A stretch of 50,401 bases of DNA from Kitasatospora phosalacinea (GCF_000717185.1 NZ_JNYE01000054.1:1-50401), one strand, 5' to 3'. Positions 1 to 7,735 are shown, counted from the stretch's first letter. The notes: generated by a model not told the origin, from the letters alone. Made by a program: numbers and translations.

Positions 1-788
1 GCGGGGGCCAGCCGGGGGCGGGCGGCGGCGGGGGCGCGGGCGGCGGCCAGGGCGGCGCGGCCGATCGCGCGGGCGGTCAGGGCGCGGTCGCCGACCTCGG
101 CGGCGGCGCACTCGTCGGCCCAGCGCTCCAGGTGGTAGCCGAGGGCGGGGCGCAGCGGCCGCAGTGCGGGGTGGCAGACGGCGGCGTACTCGGCGGCGGC
201 CAGCAGCAGGTGGTGGCGTCCGGTCAGGTGGGCGCGCTCGTGGGCGAGCAGGGCGGCGCGTTCGGGGCCGGTGAGGGCGGCGAGCATGCCGGTGGTGGCG
301 ACGATCCGGGGCGGGCGGCCGGGCAGGGCGTACGCGTCGGCCCGGTCGTCGGTGAGGACGGTCAGGGCGGGGACGGCCGGGCCGGGGCAGCGGACCAGGG
401 CGCGCAGCCCGGCCGGGCCGTCGCCGGTGGCGGCGCGGGCGCGGCGCAGGTCGGCGTACTGGTGGCGGGCGGTGCGGGCGGCCGCCGCGGCGACGGCCGG
501 CAGGGCGGTCGCGGCGAGGACGGCGGTGGGCGCCCACTCCGGGCCGGAGAGGCCGCCGGGGTGCCAGTGCGCGGGGGAGAGGTGGGCCGCCGCGGCGCCG
601 AGGGGCAGGTGCAGCAGGCCGGTGCCGGCGAGCAGGGCCAGCGAGGCCAGGGTGGCGGCGCCGAGCGCGACGGCGGTGGCGGCCAGGGTGAGGGCGGCGG
701 CGCGCGGGGCGAGCTGCCCGGCGAGCCGGCGGGCGAGCGGGGCGGCCGGCAGCGGCAGCAGCAGCGGCGCCCAGACGGCGATCGTCAC
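1..788 (-). CDS. M56 family metallopeptidase (BlaR1/MecR1-like), 3' end outside the window
   Basis: This is a membrane zinc metallopeptidase of the M56 family, which senses beta-lactams or other signals and inactivates BlaI-type repressors by cleavage. The visible 262 residues hold hydrophobic stretches at about 2-17, 30-60 and 86-105 and then the zinc motif HERAH (residues 183-187), followed by an acidic DE pair near 225 in the place of the third ligand. The GTG start overlaps the stop codon of the BlaI-type gene as GTGA, so the two are translationally coupled. The C-terminus is cut by the window edge, so I cannot say whether a penicillin-binding sensor domain follows; most actinobacterial members are short and lack one. 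The family call is secure and the signal is unknown. Confidence 0.85.
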   Translation of the reverse strand, partial: MTIAVWAPLLLPLPAAPLARRLAGQLAPRAAALTLAATAVALGAATLASLALLAGTGLLHLPLGAAAAHLSPAHWHPGGLSGPEWAPTAVLAATALPAVAAAAARTARHQYADLRRARAATGDGPAGLRALVRCPGPAVPALTVLTDDRADAYALPGRPPRIVATTGMLAALTGPERAALLAHERAHLTGRHHLLLAAAEYAAVCHPALRPLRPALGYHLERWADECAAAEVGDRALTARAIGRAALAAARAPAAARPRLAP

Positions 789-1255
789 GCCTGCTCCCCG
801 AGCAGGCCGCGCAGCAGGCGCTCGTCCTCGTCGGAGAGGTCGGAGACGAAGCGGGCCAGGACGGTGGAGCGGTCGCGGCCGCGTTCGAGCTCGGTGCGCA
901 TCCGGCGGGCGGCGAGGCCGTCGGCGTCCTGGACGGTGGGGGTGTAGGCGAAGGCGCGGCCCGCCCTGGTGCGGGCGAGGGTGCCCTTCTCGTGCAGCCT
1001 GGCGAGGATGGTGGCGACCGTGGTGCGGGCGAGGTCGGCGGTGATGGCCGGCTGCACCTGCTGCGGGGTGAGCGGGCGGTCGGCGGCCCAGAGGGCGGCC
1101 AGGACCTGGGCCTCCAGCTCCCCCGCGGGGCGGCGGCCGGGCGGGCCCGCCGTGCCGTCCGCCGCGCCGTCCGCGCCGTCCGCCGTGCCGTCCGCCGCGC
1201 TGTCCGCGCCGTCCGCCGCGCCCTCGGTGCTGTCGTCCGTGCTGTCGTCCGTCAT
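785..1255 (-). CDS. BlaI/MecI/CopY family transcriptional repressor
   Basis: This is a winged-helix repressor that probably controls itself and the downstream M56 protease. The BlaI domain begins near residue 43 (PAGELEAQVLAALW) and runs to the C-terminal dimerisation segment (RFVSDLSDEDERLLRGLL). The first 40 residues are an unusual acidic Asp/Ala/Gly/Thr low-complexity extension encoded by short repeats; typical family members are about 120-130 residues and this one has 156. The ATG is supported by a GGAGG ten bases upstream, so the extension is probably translated. Two tandem TACAG-CTGTA type operators lie just upstream. The gene is coupled to the protease by a 4-base overlap. Confidence 0.88.
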   Translation of the reverse strand: MTDDSTDDSTEGAADGADSAADGTADGADGAADGTAGPPGRRPAGELEAQVLAALWAADRPLTPQQVQPAITADLARTTVATILARLHEKGTLARTRAGRAFAYTPTVQDADGLAARRMRTELERGRDRSTVLARFVSDLSDEDERLLRGLLGEQA

Positions 1256-1276
1256 GTCGCGCGGACCTCCGGGTTT

Positions 1277-1315
1277 CGTCTACAGTCCTGTCGACGTCTA
1301 CAGCACTGTAGACGT
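1277..1315. promoter_or_regulatory. Two tandem BlaI-type operators
   Basis: Site 1 (1277-1296) is CGTCTACAG-TC-CTGTCGACG with one mismatch between its arms. Site 2 (1294-1315) is a perfect 10-base inverted repeat, ACGTCTACAG-CA-CTGTAGACGT. Both carry the TACAnnTGTA-like core known for BlaI/MecI proteins. Their centres are 18 bp apart, and they sit 22-60 bases upstream of the repressor start codon. Autoregulation by the adjacent BlaI-type protein is inferred. Confidence 0.8.
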
Positions 1316-1347
1316 TGGGGCGCGCCCCCGTGCGGACGCCCCAACGT
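1312..1347. other. Inverted repeat (11-bp arms) between the BlaI operators and the PAP2 gene
   Basis: ACGTTGGGGCG (1312-1322) is the exact reverse complement of CGCCCCAACGT (1337-1347), with a 14-base loop. The left arm shares four bases with BlaI operator 2. It could be a hairpin in the leader of the PAP2 transcript or another protein site; nothing in the sequence decides. Confidence 0.5.
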
Positions 1348-1438
1348 AACGGGAGGTCCGCCAGCCTTGCCCCTGACCCCGCTCCCCGGAGCCGCGAGCG
1401 AACCGATCGCCTCGCCCGTTCTGGTACACGTTGTCCCT

Positions 1439-2077
1439 GTGATCCCGAATGTTCATCCCCCCGCCCGCCCGCTCGCCTACGACGGCAGCGGCATCGACGG
1501 CGGCCTCTACACCCGGGTCACCGGGTGGGCCGAGTCCGCCCCGCACTGGCTCGACCAGCTCGTCAAGGAGTGGTCCGCGTTCGGCCTCGCGGTGTTCGCG
1601 CTGCTGATGGTGTGGGCCTGGTGGCGGGCCCGGGCCGCCGACTCGGCGGTGATGGCCCGGGTGCTGGCCGCGCCGCTGGTCGTGGTGGCCGCGTACCTGG
1701 TCAACTCGGTGCTGAAGTCGCTGGTGGAGGAGGTCCGGCCGTGCCAGCAGCTCCCCGCCACGGTGCCGCTGGAGGCCTGCCCGCCGCCCGGCGACTGGTC
1801 GTTCCCGAGCAACCACACGGTGGCCGCGTTCGCCGCCGCCACCGCGCTCTGGTACGCCGACCGCAGGCTCGGCTGGATCGCGCTGCTCGCCGCCGTGCTG
1901 ATGGGCGCCTCCCGGGTCTGGGTCGGCGCGCACTACCCGCACGACGTGCTGGCCGCCGCACTGGTCGGCGTCCTGGTCGCGGCCCCGCTCGCGCTGCTGG
2001 CCGGACGGGCCGCGCCGTTGGTCGACCGGCTGCGCACCGGGCCGCTCGGCCCCGTGCTGGGGGCCGGAACGGCCTGA
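1439..2077 (+). CDS. PAP2 family phosphatase (membrane)
   Basis: This is an integral membrane phosphatase of the type 2 phosphatidic acid phosphatase superfamily, likely acting on lipid phosphates or undecaprenyl diphosphate at the outer face of the membrane. All three signature motifs are present: KSLVEEVRP (K-x6-RP), PSNHT (PSGH variant with Asn) and SRVWVGAHYPHD (SR-x5-H-x3-D). About five hydrophobic segments surround them. A GTG start at the first base of MIPNVHPPAR gives 212 residues, a normal size. There is no clear ribosome binding site, so the start is uncertain by a few codons. A strong hairpin terminator follows. The substrate is not determinable here. Confidence 0.85.
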   Translation: MIPNVHPPARPLAYDGSGIDGGLYTRVTGWAESAPHWLDQLVKEWSAFGLAVFALLMVWAWWRARAADSAVMARVLAAPLVVVAAYLVNSVLKSLVEEVRPCQQLPATVPLEACPPPGDWSFPSNHTVAAFAAATALWYADRRLGWIALLAAVLMGASRVWVGAHYPHDVLAAALVGVLVAAPLALLAGRAAPLVDRLRTGPLGPVLGAGTA

Positions 2078-2131
2078 GCGGGCGGGGCCGACCGGCCTCT
2101 TGTGCGGCCGCGCCGGGCAGGGGGAGCATGT

Positions 2132-2170
2132 GAGCCGGGCAGGGGTGGACCCCCGCCCGGCTCGCTTTTT
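2132..2170 (+). terminator. Intrinsic terminator after the PAP2 gene
   Basis: GAGCCGGGC (2132-2140) pairs exactly with GCCCGGCTC (2155-2163), with further GGGG/CCCC pairing inside the loop, and is followed by CGCTTTTT, a real T-run that is rare in this genome. It sits 55 bases after the PAP2 stop codon. Confidence 0.85.
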
Positions 2171-2196
2171 CCTGCAGCTCCGCGGAGGGACGCGCC

Positions 2197-2709
2197 ATGC
2201 CGTACCGACTCGACGTCATCCAGGGGAACTGGCCCGCGGACGAGCTCGGGAAGGGGGTGGAGGGCCTGCTCGCGGACAGCACGGTGCTCAGCCTCGCCAC
2301 CGCCGGGCACGAGCGCGGACCGCACGCCAACCTGGCCTTCTACGCGTTCGACGCCGACCTGGTGCTGTACTTCGTCAGCGAGCGCTCCACCCGGCACAGC
2401 CTGCACCTGGCCGAGGAGGCCAGGGCCGCCGCCACCGTCCACCTGCCGCCGCCCGCGTACGGCGAGCAGCTGCGCGGCATCCAGCTCACCGGCAGCGCGG
2501 GCGAGGCCTGGGGACGGCAGGCCGAGGCGGCGCTGGAGGCCTACCGCGGCCGCTACCCGGCGTTCGCCGCGGACCCCGAGGTGGCCGCCCAGTTCCTGGC
2601 GGGGCGGGGTGCGGCCGCGCTGTACCGCTTTCAGGTGGAGGAGCTGACCGCGGTGGACGAGCCGCGGTTCGGGCGGCGCGAGTACCTGCACGCGCGCGTC
2701 CTGCGCTGA
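2197..2709 (+). CDS. Pyridoxamine 5'-phosphate oxidase-like (split beta-barrel) flavoprotein
   Basis: The 170-residue protein has the layout of the YhbP/PNPOx-like split-barrel family. It runs from an N-terminal helix to a barrel (STVLSLATAGHERGPHANLAFYAF, then DLVLYFVSERSTRHSLHL), where FMN, F420 or heme usually binds, and on to a region ending in ALYRFQVEELTAVD. GGAGGG sits seven bases before the ATG. It probably acts as a small cytosolic oxidoreductase; true pyridoxal-phosphate synthesis is unlikely because PdxH-specific C-terminal motifs are missing. A 17-base tandem duplication crosses the stop codon. It stands alone between two terminator or promoter regions. Confidence 0.75.
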   Translation: MPYRLDVIQGNWPADELGKGVEGLLADSTVLSLATAGHERGPHANLAFYAFDADLVLYFVSERSTRHSLHLAEEARAAATVHLPPPAYGEQLRGIQLTGSAGEAWGRQAEAALEAYRGRYPAFAADPEVAAQFLAGRGAAALYRFQVEELTAVDEPRFGRREYLHARVLR

Positions 2710-2727
2710 GGCGCGTCCTGCGCTGAG
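2694..2727 (+). repeat. 17-bp tandem duplication across a stop codon
   Basis: GCGCGTCCTGCGCTGAG occurs twice head to tail (2694-2710 and 2711-2727), so the stop codon TGA and the last codons of the flavoprotein gene are copied just downstream. The reading frame is unaffected because the first TGA is used. Confidence 0.8.
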
Positions 2728-2762
2728 GCGCGCCCGGGGTGTCGGCGGCGCCGGGGCGGCCA

Positions 2763-2779
2763 GGTTGTATGGACAACTC
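2763..2779. promoter_or_regulatory. Candidate HutC/GntR operator before the FAD oxidase gene
   Basis: GGTTGTATGGACAACTC contains a perfect GTTGT-ATGG-ACAAC inverted repeat (2764-2777), 70 bases before the start codon. It matches the site before the PhnY-PhnZ fusion (16755-16771) at 12 of 17 positions. I infer control by the GntR-type regulator at 13914-14681. It is the weakest of the four sites. Confidence 0.5.
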
Positions 2780-2849
2780 TTGCGGGCGGTTCACCTCCGC
2801 GACGGGAGTCCGACGACCGGCGGCCACCTCGGCGCCCCAGCCTGTCCGC

Positions 2850-3971
2850 ATGAGAGTCATCGTCGTAGGAGCGGGCGTGCTGGGCACCATGCACGCCTGG
2901 CAGGCCGTCGAACGCGGCCACGAGGTCGTCCACCTGGAGCGCGAGGGCGAGGCCCGCGGCGCCTCCGTCCGCAACTTCGGCCTGGTCTGGGTCGGCGGAC
3001 GGGCCGCCGGGCCGGAACTGGACGTCGCCCTGCGCGCCCGCGAACTCTGGGAGCGGATCGGCGCCCGCGTCCCCGCCCTGGGCTTCCGGCCCAACGGCTC
3101 CCTCACCCTGGCCCGCACCGCCGCCGAACTCGCCGTCGCCGAGGCCGCGCTGAAGCTCCCCGACGCCGGGGCCCGCGGCTACCGGCTGCTCGACCCCGAC
3201 GAGGTCCGCGCCCTCAACCCCGCCCTGCGCGGCAGCTACCTGGCCGGACTGCACTGCGCCCGCGACGCCGCCGTCGAACCCCGCACCGCCCAGCCCGCCC
3301 TGCGCGCCGCCCTGGAGGCCACCGGCCGCTACGCCTTCCTGCCCGGCCGCGAAGTCCGCGACCTGGTCGGCGGCCGCGCCGTCCGCGACGACCACGGGCA
3401 GCTGCACGAGGGCGACCTCGTCCTGCTGTGCACCGGCGCCTGGCTCGGCGGGCTCGTCCGCGAACTCGCCCCCGACCTGCCGGTGCGCCGCGTCCGCCTC
3501 CAGATGATGCAGACCGACCCGCTCGGCGAGACCCTCACCACCTCCGTCGCCGACAGCGACTCCTTCCGCTACTACCCCGCCTACGCCGGCCCCGAACTGG
3601 ACGCCCTGCGGGCCGGGCAGCCGCAGCCGCCGACCGCCGAGCAGCACCGGATCCAACTGCTCATGGTGCAGCGGCGGGACGGCGGACTCACCCTCGGCGA
3701 CACCCACGAGTACGACCAGCCCTTCGGCTTCGACGTGGTCGAGGACCCGTACGACCACCTCGCCGACGTCGCCGCGGGCCTGCTCGGCCGCCCGCTGCCC
3801 CGCGTCCGCCGCCGCTGGTCCGGCGTCTACGCCCAGTGCACCGACCCGGCGCTGGTCGTCCACCGGCAGCAACTCGCCGACGCCGCCTGGCTGGTGACCG
3901 GGCCGGGCGGGCGCGGGATGACCTGCGCGCCCGCGATCGCGGTGGACACGGCGGACGCCGCGGGGCTGTGA
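2850..3971 (+). CDS. FAD-dependent aminophosphonate oxidase-like protein (TIGR03364 type)
   Basis: This is a glycine-oxidase/DAO-fold flavoprotein of 373 residues. The N-terminal FAD-binding motif VIVVGAGVLGTMHAWQA is followed by the acidic end of the second strand (HLEREGEARGASVRNFG), and a C-terminal segment (GPGGRGMTCAPAIA) closes the FAD site. The family is known from gene neighbourhoods of phosphonate breakdown and, as I recall (families called PbfC/PbfD), oxidises N-methylated 2-aminoethylphosphonate or related amines to phosphonoacetaldehyde. That fits the next gene, a phosphonatase-like hydrolase 139 bases downstream on the same strand. I chose the ATG directly before the FAD motif; longer in-frame starts would add residues that do not look conserved. 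A candidate HutC site lies upstream. Exact substrate is inferred. Confidence 0.8.
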   Translation: MRVIVVGAGVLGTMHAWQAVERGHEVVHLEREGEARGASVRNFGLVWVGGRAAGPELDVALRARELWERIGARVPALGFRPNGSLTLARTAAELAVAEAALKLPDAGARGYRLLDPDEVRALNPALRGSYLAGLHCARDAAVEPRTAQPALRAALEATGRYAFLPGREVRDLVGGRAVRDDHGQLHEGDLVLLCTGAWLGGLVRELAPDLPVRRVRLQMMQTDPLGETLTTSVADSDSFRYYPAYAGPELDALRAGQPQPPTAEQHRIQLLMVQRRDGGLTLGDTHEYDQPFGFDVVEDPYDHLADVAAGLLGRPLPRVRRRWSGVYAQCTDPALVVHRQQLADAAWLVTGPGGRGMTCAPAIAVDTADAAGL

Positions 3972-3995
3972 GACGGCTGCGGCCCGCCAGGGGCA

Positions 3996-4070
3996 CGAAG
4001 CAGCACGGGCCCTCCGGCGGGTCCGACCGGCAGCGGCCCGGCCCCGCCGTTCCCCGGGCCCCCGACGGGG
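3996..4070 (+). repeat. Dispersed intergenic repeat, copy A
   Basis: This stretch shares CGAAGCAGCACGG, CCGGCAGC and CCCGCCGTTCCCCG with the intergenic stretch at 29439-29512, in the same order and spacing. It lies between the oxidase and hydrolase genes. It looks like a member of a small dispersed family of intergenic elements centred on GTTCCCCG; no coding potential is evident. Confidence 0.6.
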
Positions 4071-4110
4071 CCCACGACGCATTCCACTTCCACTGATCAC
4101 GAGGACGGAC

Positions 4111-4794
4111 ATGACCACGCACGAGGTGACCCTGGTGGTGCTCGACATGGCGGGCACCACCGTCGTCGACGACGGGCTGGTGGAGCTGGCCTTCGCCGCC
4201 GCCGCCCGCTCGCAGGGAGTGGAGACCGGGAGCCCGGAGCACGCCGGGATGCTGGCGCACGTCCGGGCCACCATGGGGGAGTCGAAGATCTCGGTCTTCC
4301 GGCACCTGTTCGGGGACGAGGACCGCGCGCAGCGAGCCAACGCGGCCTTCGAGGCGGCGTACGAGGAGCAGGTCGACCAGGGGCGCTGCGCGGCGCTGCC
4401 CGGGGCGGCCGGGGCGATCGCCGAACTGCGCGGGCAGGGACGGAAGGTGGTGCTGACCACCGGGTTCGCGCGCAGCACGCAGGACCGGATCCTGGACGCG
4501 CTCGGCTGGCGGGACGTCGCCGACCTGACGCTCTGCCCCGCCGACGCGGGCCGCGGCCGCCCCTACCCCGACCTGGCGCTCACCGCGCTGCTGCGCACCG
4601 GAACCGACTCGGTGCGGCAGGTCGCGGTGGCCGGGGACACCGGCTACGACATGCTCACCGGCGTCCGGGCCGGGGCCTCGGTGGTGGCCGGGGTGCTGAC
4701 CGGTGCGCACGACGAGGCCCGGCTGCGGGCGGACGGCGCGACCCACGTGCTGGCCTCGGTCGCCGAGCTGCCCGGACTGCTGTCCGCCCGCTGA
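4111..4794 (+). CDS. Phosphonatase-like HAD hydrolase (PhnX relative, TIGR03351 type)
   Basis: This 227-residue HAD enzyme probably cleaves the C-P bond of phosphonoacetaldehyde to acetaldehyde and phosphate. It has the nucleophile motif LDMAGTT (Asp12), a cap with MGESKI in which Lys59 aligns with the Schiff-base lysine of Bacillus PhnX, GRPYP and the metal motif VAGDTGYDM. The conserved lysine argues for a true C-P hydrolase, not a generic phosphatase. It follows the FAD oxidase gene, and the pair reads as an oxidase making the aldehyde and a hydrolase cleaving it, with no PhnW transaminase needed. GAGGACGG precedes the ATG. Family assignment is firm; substrate is inferred. Confidence 0.85.
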   Translation: MTTHEVTLVVLDMAGTTVVDDGLVELAFAAAARSQGVETGSPEHAGMLAHVRATMGESKISVFRHLFGDEDRAQRANAAFEAAYEEQVDQGRCAALPGAAGAIAELRGQGRKVVLTTGFARSTQDRILDALGWRDVADLTLCPADAGRGRPYPDLALTALLRTGTDSVRQVAVAGDTGYDMLTGVRAGASVVAGVLTGAHDEARLRADGATHVLASVAELPGLLSAR

Positions 4795-4876
4795 CCGGGC
4801 CCGTCCTGCGGCCCCGGCGACGCCCCGGGGCCGCAGGGTACTGGTCCGTGCGGCTTTTGCGTGCTTATCTGATGGC

Positions 4877-6127
4877 ATGTTGCGGTCACTGCGTTCGCTC
4901 GGAGTGCTCACCCTCGGCCTGACGCTGCTCACCGGCTGCGGCTCCTCCGGCAACGGCGGCAGCGCCCCGTCCGGCACCGCCGGGACGACCGGCGGCAGCG
5001 CCGAGCCCGGCAGCCCGTCGCCGAGCCCGTCACCGAGCCCGTCGCCGACCCCCAGCCCCACGCCGACGCCGAGCCCCACCCCGACGCCCGCGCCGAGCAG
5101 CGCCACCCCGACCACCGGCCCGAGCGACGCCCAGCTCGCCGGGCAGCGGATCGTCTACTCGTACCCCGGCACCGCCGTCCCCGACGCGCTGCTCCAGCGG
5201 GTGCGCCAGGGGCGGGTCGCCGGGGTGATCTTCTTCGCCGACAACGTCGGCACCGACGCGACCGCGCTGCGCACCGCCGTCACCCGGCTGCGCGAGGCCG
5301 AGCAGCAGAGCCCCAGCCCGCGCCCGCTGCTGCTGATGACCGACCAGGAGGGCGGGCTCGTCCGGCGGGTGCCCGGCGGACCGGTGCAGTCCGCCAAGGA
5401 CGTCGGCCGCTCCGCCGACCCGGTCGCCGCCGCGACCCGCACCGGCGGCGAGGCCGCCGCCGCGCTCCAGAAGTACGGCCTGAACCTCAACCTCGCGCCC
5501 GTGCTGGACGTCTACCGCACCCCCGGCGACTTCGCCGACTCCGCGCAGCGCTCCTACAGCACCGACCCCGCCGTCGTCGGCAAGCTCGGCTCCGCCTTCC
5601 TCAAGGCCCAGCAGGGCGCCGGGGTCGCCGCCACCGTCAAGCACTTCCCCGGCTTGGGCAGCGCCCCCGCGGGCGCCAACACCGACGAGCGGCCCGTCAC
5701 CCTGGACATCTCCCTGGACAAGCTGCGCAGCATCGACGAACGCCCCTACCGGGACGCGATCGCCGCGGGCACCGACCTGGTGATGTTCTCGTGGGCGGTC
5801 TACCCCGCGCTCGACCCGGGCACCCCCGCCGGGATGTCCGGCAAGATCGTCCGCGACGAACTCCGCGCCCGCTTCGGCTACGACGGCGTCACCATCACCG
5901 ACGCGCTGGAGGCCAAGGCGCTCGACCCCGTCGGCGGCACCGCGAAGCGCGCCCTCGCCGTCGCCCACGCGGGCGTCGACCTGGTGCTCTGCTCCGGCCG
6001 CGACGTCGCCCAGGGCGACACCGCCGCGGCGGCGCTCACCTCGGCGCTGGCCTCCGGCGAGCTCGACCGGGCGGACTTCACCGCCTCCGCGAACCGGGTC
6101 GACGCGCTGCGCGCCTCGCTCAAGTAG
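4877..6127 (+). CDS. Glycoside hydrolase family 3 lipoprotein (beta-N-acetylhexosaminidase-like)
   Basis: This is a secreted lipoprotein of 416 residues. The signal peptide ends in the lipobox LLTGC (Cys at about 20). A flexible Ser/Pro/Thr-Pro linker (about 45-77) follows, then a single NagZ-type GH3 TIM barrel. Visible barrel motifs are LLLMTDQEGGLVRR, KHFPGLG and VTITDALEAKAL, the last carrying the expected Asp nucleophile. In NagZ the loop after KHFPG is GHG followed by a DSH acid/base; here it is GLG and then NTDERPVT, so the acid/base system may differ. It likely trims peptidoglycan or chitin-like sugars outside the membrane. The stop codon overlaps the convergent DUF6584 gene by 8 bases. 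Confidence 0.85.
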   Translation: MLRSLRSLGVLTLGLTLLTGCGSSGNGGSAPSGTAGTTGGSAEPGSPSPSPSPSPSPTPSPTPTPSPTPTPAPSSATPTTGPSDAQLAGQRIVYSYPGTAVPDALLQRVRQGRVAGVIFFADNVGTDATALRTAVTRLREAEQQSPSPRPLLLMTDQEGGLVRRVPGGPVQSAKDVGRSADPVAAATRTGGEAAAALQKYGLNLNLAPVLDVYRTPGDFADSAQRSYSTDPAVVGKLGSAFLKAQQGAGVAATVKHFPGLGSAPAGANTDERPVTLDISLDKLRSIDERPYRDAIAAGTDLVMFSWAVYPALDPGTPAGMSGKIVRDELRARFGYDGVTITDALEAKALDPVGGTAKRALAVAHAGVDLVLCSGRDVAQGDTAAAALTSALASGELDRADFTASANRVDALRASLK

Positions 6128-6617
6128 CTTCCGGCGCAGGCGAGTCGGGGCCCCGGCTCAGACGTTCCCGCAGTTCGGCGAGCGCCCGGTCCTCCTCCCA
6201 GGGGGAGCGCCCCTCCGGGCGCAGCCGCACCGCCGCGTCCCTGCGGTGCTCGGGCCAGTCGGGGGCGGTGCCGGTGGCCTCCCAGTACAGGCCGGCCAGG
6301 CGGCGGCGGGCCGTCCGGGTGGGCGGCGGGTTGTGCGCCGGGTCGGGCCAGAACAGCAGGGCCAGCCGCCGGGCCGGGTCGCGGAAGCACTGCTCGAAGG
6401 CCCCGAGTTCCCAGAAGCTCAGCGATTCGTCCAGGTAGTTCCAGCGCCCGGCCTGCTCCGGGTGCTGGATCCGCTGGTACGCGTCCGCGAAGCGGCGCCG
6501 GAGCGCCAGGTCGGTCGGGTGGCTCGACAGCAGGCCGCGCAGCCGCAGCCGGGCCTGCCGGTGCTGGTTCGCCCGCAGCTCCGCCGCGACCTTCGCCAGG
6601 GTGGACTCCACGCTCAT
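6120..6617 (-). CDS. DUF6584 family protein
   Basis: This is a soluble, Arg- and Ala-rich protein of 165 residues that I match by pattern to actinobacterial DUF6584. It starts with a helical repeat-like segment (LAKVAAELRANQHRQARLRL followed by GLLSSHPTDLALRRRFADAY) resembling a TPR pair. It then has an aromatic region (GRWNYLDESLSFWELGAFEQCF) and ends in a charged tail. No catalytic motif or membrane segment is seen and no function is known. It converges on the GH3 gene with an 8-base overlap of coding ends. Confidence 0.75.
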   Translation of the reverse strand: MSVESTLAKVAAELRANQHRQARLRLRGLLSSHPTDLALRRRFADAYQRIQHPEQAGRWNYLDESLSFWELGAFEQCFRDPARRLALLFWPDPAHNPPPTRTARRRLAGLYWEATGTAPDWPEHRRDAAVRLRPEGRSPWEEDRALAELRERLSRGPDSPAPEAT

Positions 6618-6788
6618 GCGCCGGATCGTCGCCGCCCGGCCGACGGGGCGTCAAGTGGGCGGGCGCACCGCCGCCGCGAGCAGGGACGGCGCCCCGGAGA
6701 GCACCGGGGCGGGCCGCAACGCCGAGCGGTGCGCCGGGAGTTCGGGCGCGCGGCCGTAGCCGGGCCCGCGGGGCGGGCCGGGGCGGGG
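6618..6788. other. Intergenic stretch without a recognised gene
   Basis: The 171 bases between the start of the DUF6584 gene and the stop of the esterase gene contain only GC-rich sequence. I see no convincing open frame, promoter or hairpin. It may hold the DUF6584 promoter. Confidence 0.4.
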
Positions 6789-7703
6789 TCAGTGGGCCGT
6801 TCCGGCCGGGGCGGCCGCCAGGTGGGCGGTGAGGAAGCGGGCGGCGCGGTCCAGGGCGGCGTCGGCCTCGTCGAGGCGGCCGAACTGCTGCTGGAAGACG
6901 TGCGGGACGCCGGACTCCACTTCGAGGGTGACCGTGACGTCCTGCTCGGCCGCGCGGGCGGCCAGCCGGAGCGCGTCGTCGAGGAGCAGCTCGTTCGTCC
7001 CGACCTGGACGAGGAGCGGGGGCAGCCCGGCGAGGTCGGCGAACAGCGGGCTGGCCAGGGGGTTCGCCCGGTCGCCGGTGCCCAGGTAGTGGTCGGCGTA
7101 GGCGCGGATGTCGGCCTCGGTGAAGATCGGGTCGGCCTCCTTCCGGGAGCGGTAGCTCGCCCCGGTGAGGGTGAGGTCGACCCAGGGGGAGAAGACCGCC
7201 GCGGCGGCGGGCAGCGGCAGCCCGGCGGCCCGGGCGGCGAGCAGGGTGGCGAGGACCAGGCCGCCACCGGCGGAGTCGCCGGCCAGGACGAGGCGCCGCG
7301 GGTCGGTGCCCGACTCCAGCAGTTCGCGGTAGGCCGCGAGCCCGTCGTCGAGGGCGGCGGGGAAGGGGTGCTCGGGGGCCAGCCGGTAGTCCGGCGAGAG
7401 TGCGCGCAGCCCGGCGCGGCGGGCCAGTTCGCCGACCAGCCCGGCGTGGGTGTCCGGCGAGCCCACCAGGTAGCCGCCGCCGTGCAGGTAGAGCAGTCGG
7501 CCGTGCTCGGAGGCGTCGGCGGGCTCCAGCTCCAGGGCCGGGCGGCCGCCCATGACGGTCCGGCGGACGGCCACGCCCTCCGGGGCGGGGCGGCCGACGG
7601 CGGCGGCGAACCCGGTGCGCTGCTCCTCGGGGGTGGGCGGGGTCGCGGGGCGGGGGGCGGAACGGAGCTGGGCGTCCAGGGCTTCGCGCTGCTGACGGGA
7701 CAC
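6789..7703 (-). CDS. Alpha/beta hydrolase of the hormone-sensitive lipase (HSL) family
   Basis: This is a cytosolic esterase of 304 residues. The HSL oxyanion motif HGGGYLVGSP, the nucleophile elbow GDSAGGG and the C-terminal catalytic His in SGVPHVFQQ are all present. It hydrolyses short acyl esters or lactones; the true substrate is unknown. I chose the GTG whose GGAGG lies five bases upstream; an in-frame GTG 12 bases earlier would place that GGAGG inside the coding region. It is divergent from a MarR gene across a 107-base region holding three palindromes, so the MarR protein probably represses it, as is common for MarR-hydrolase pairs that respond to phenolic or ester compounds. Confidence 0.85.
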   Translation of the reverse strand: MSRQQREALDAQLRSAPRPATPPTPEEQRTGFAAAVGRPAPEGVAVRRTVMGGRPALELEPADASEHGRLLYLHGGGYLVGSPDTHAGLVGELARRAGLRALSPDYRLAPEHPFPAALDDGLAAYRELLESGTDPRRLVLAGDSAGGGLVLATLLAARAAGLPLPAAAAVFSPWVDLTLTGASYRSRKEADPIFTEADIRAYADHYLGTGDRANPLASPLFADLAGLPPLLVQVGTNELLLDDALRLAARAAEQDVTVTLEVESGVPHVFQQQFGRLDEADAALDRAARFLTAHLAAAPAGTAH

Positions 7704-7735
7704 GGGGGCCTCCACGGGTCGGTGTGCGAGGATGG

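Noticed and set aside
132..1044. Long plus-strand frames over the M56/BlaI genes, Gly- or Arg-rich
   Set aside because: They are antisense shadows produced by extreme third-position GC; the minus-strand frames carry the HERAH zinc motif and the BlaI domain.
2785..2795. PHO box upstream of the FAD oxidase (GGTTCACC)
   Set aside because: Only a single GTTCACC unit is present; no second unit at 11-base spacing.
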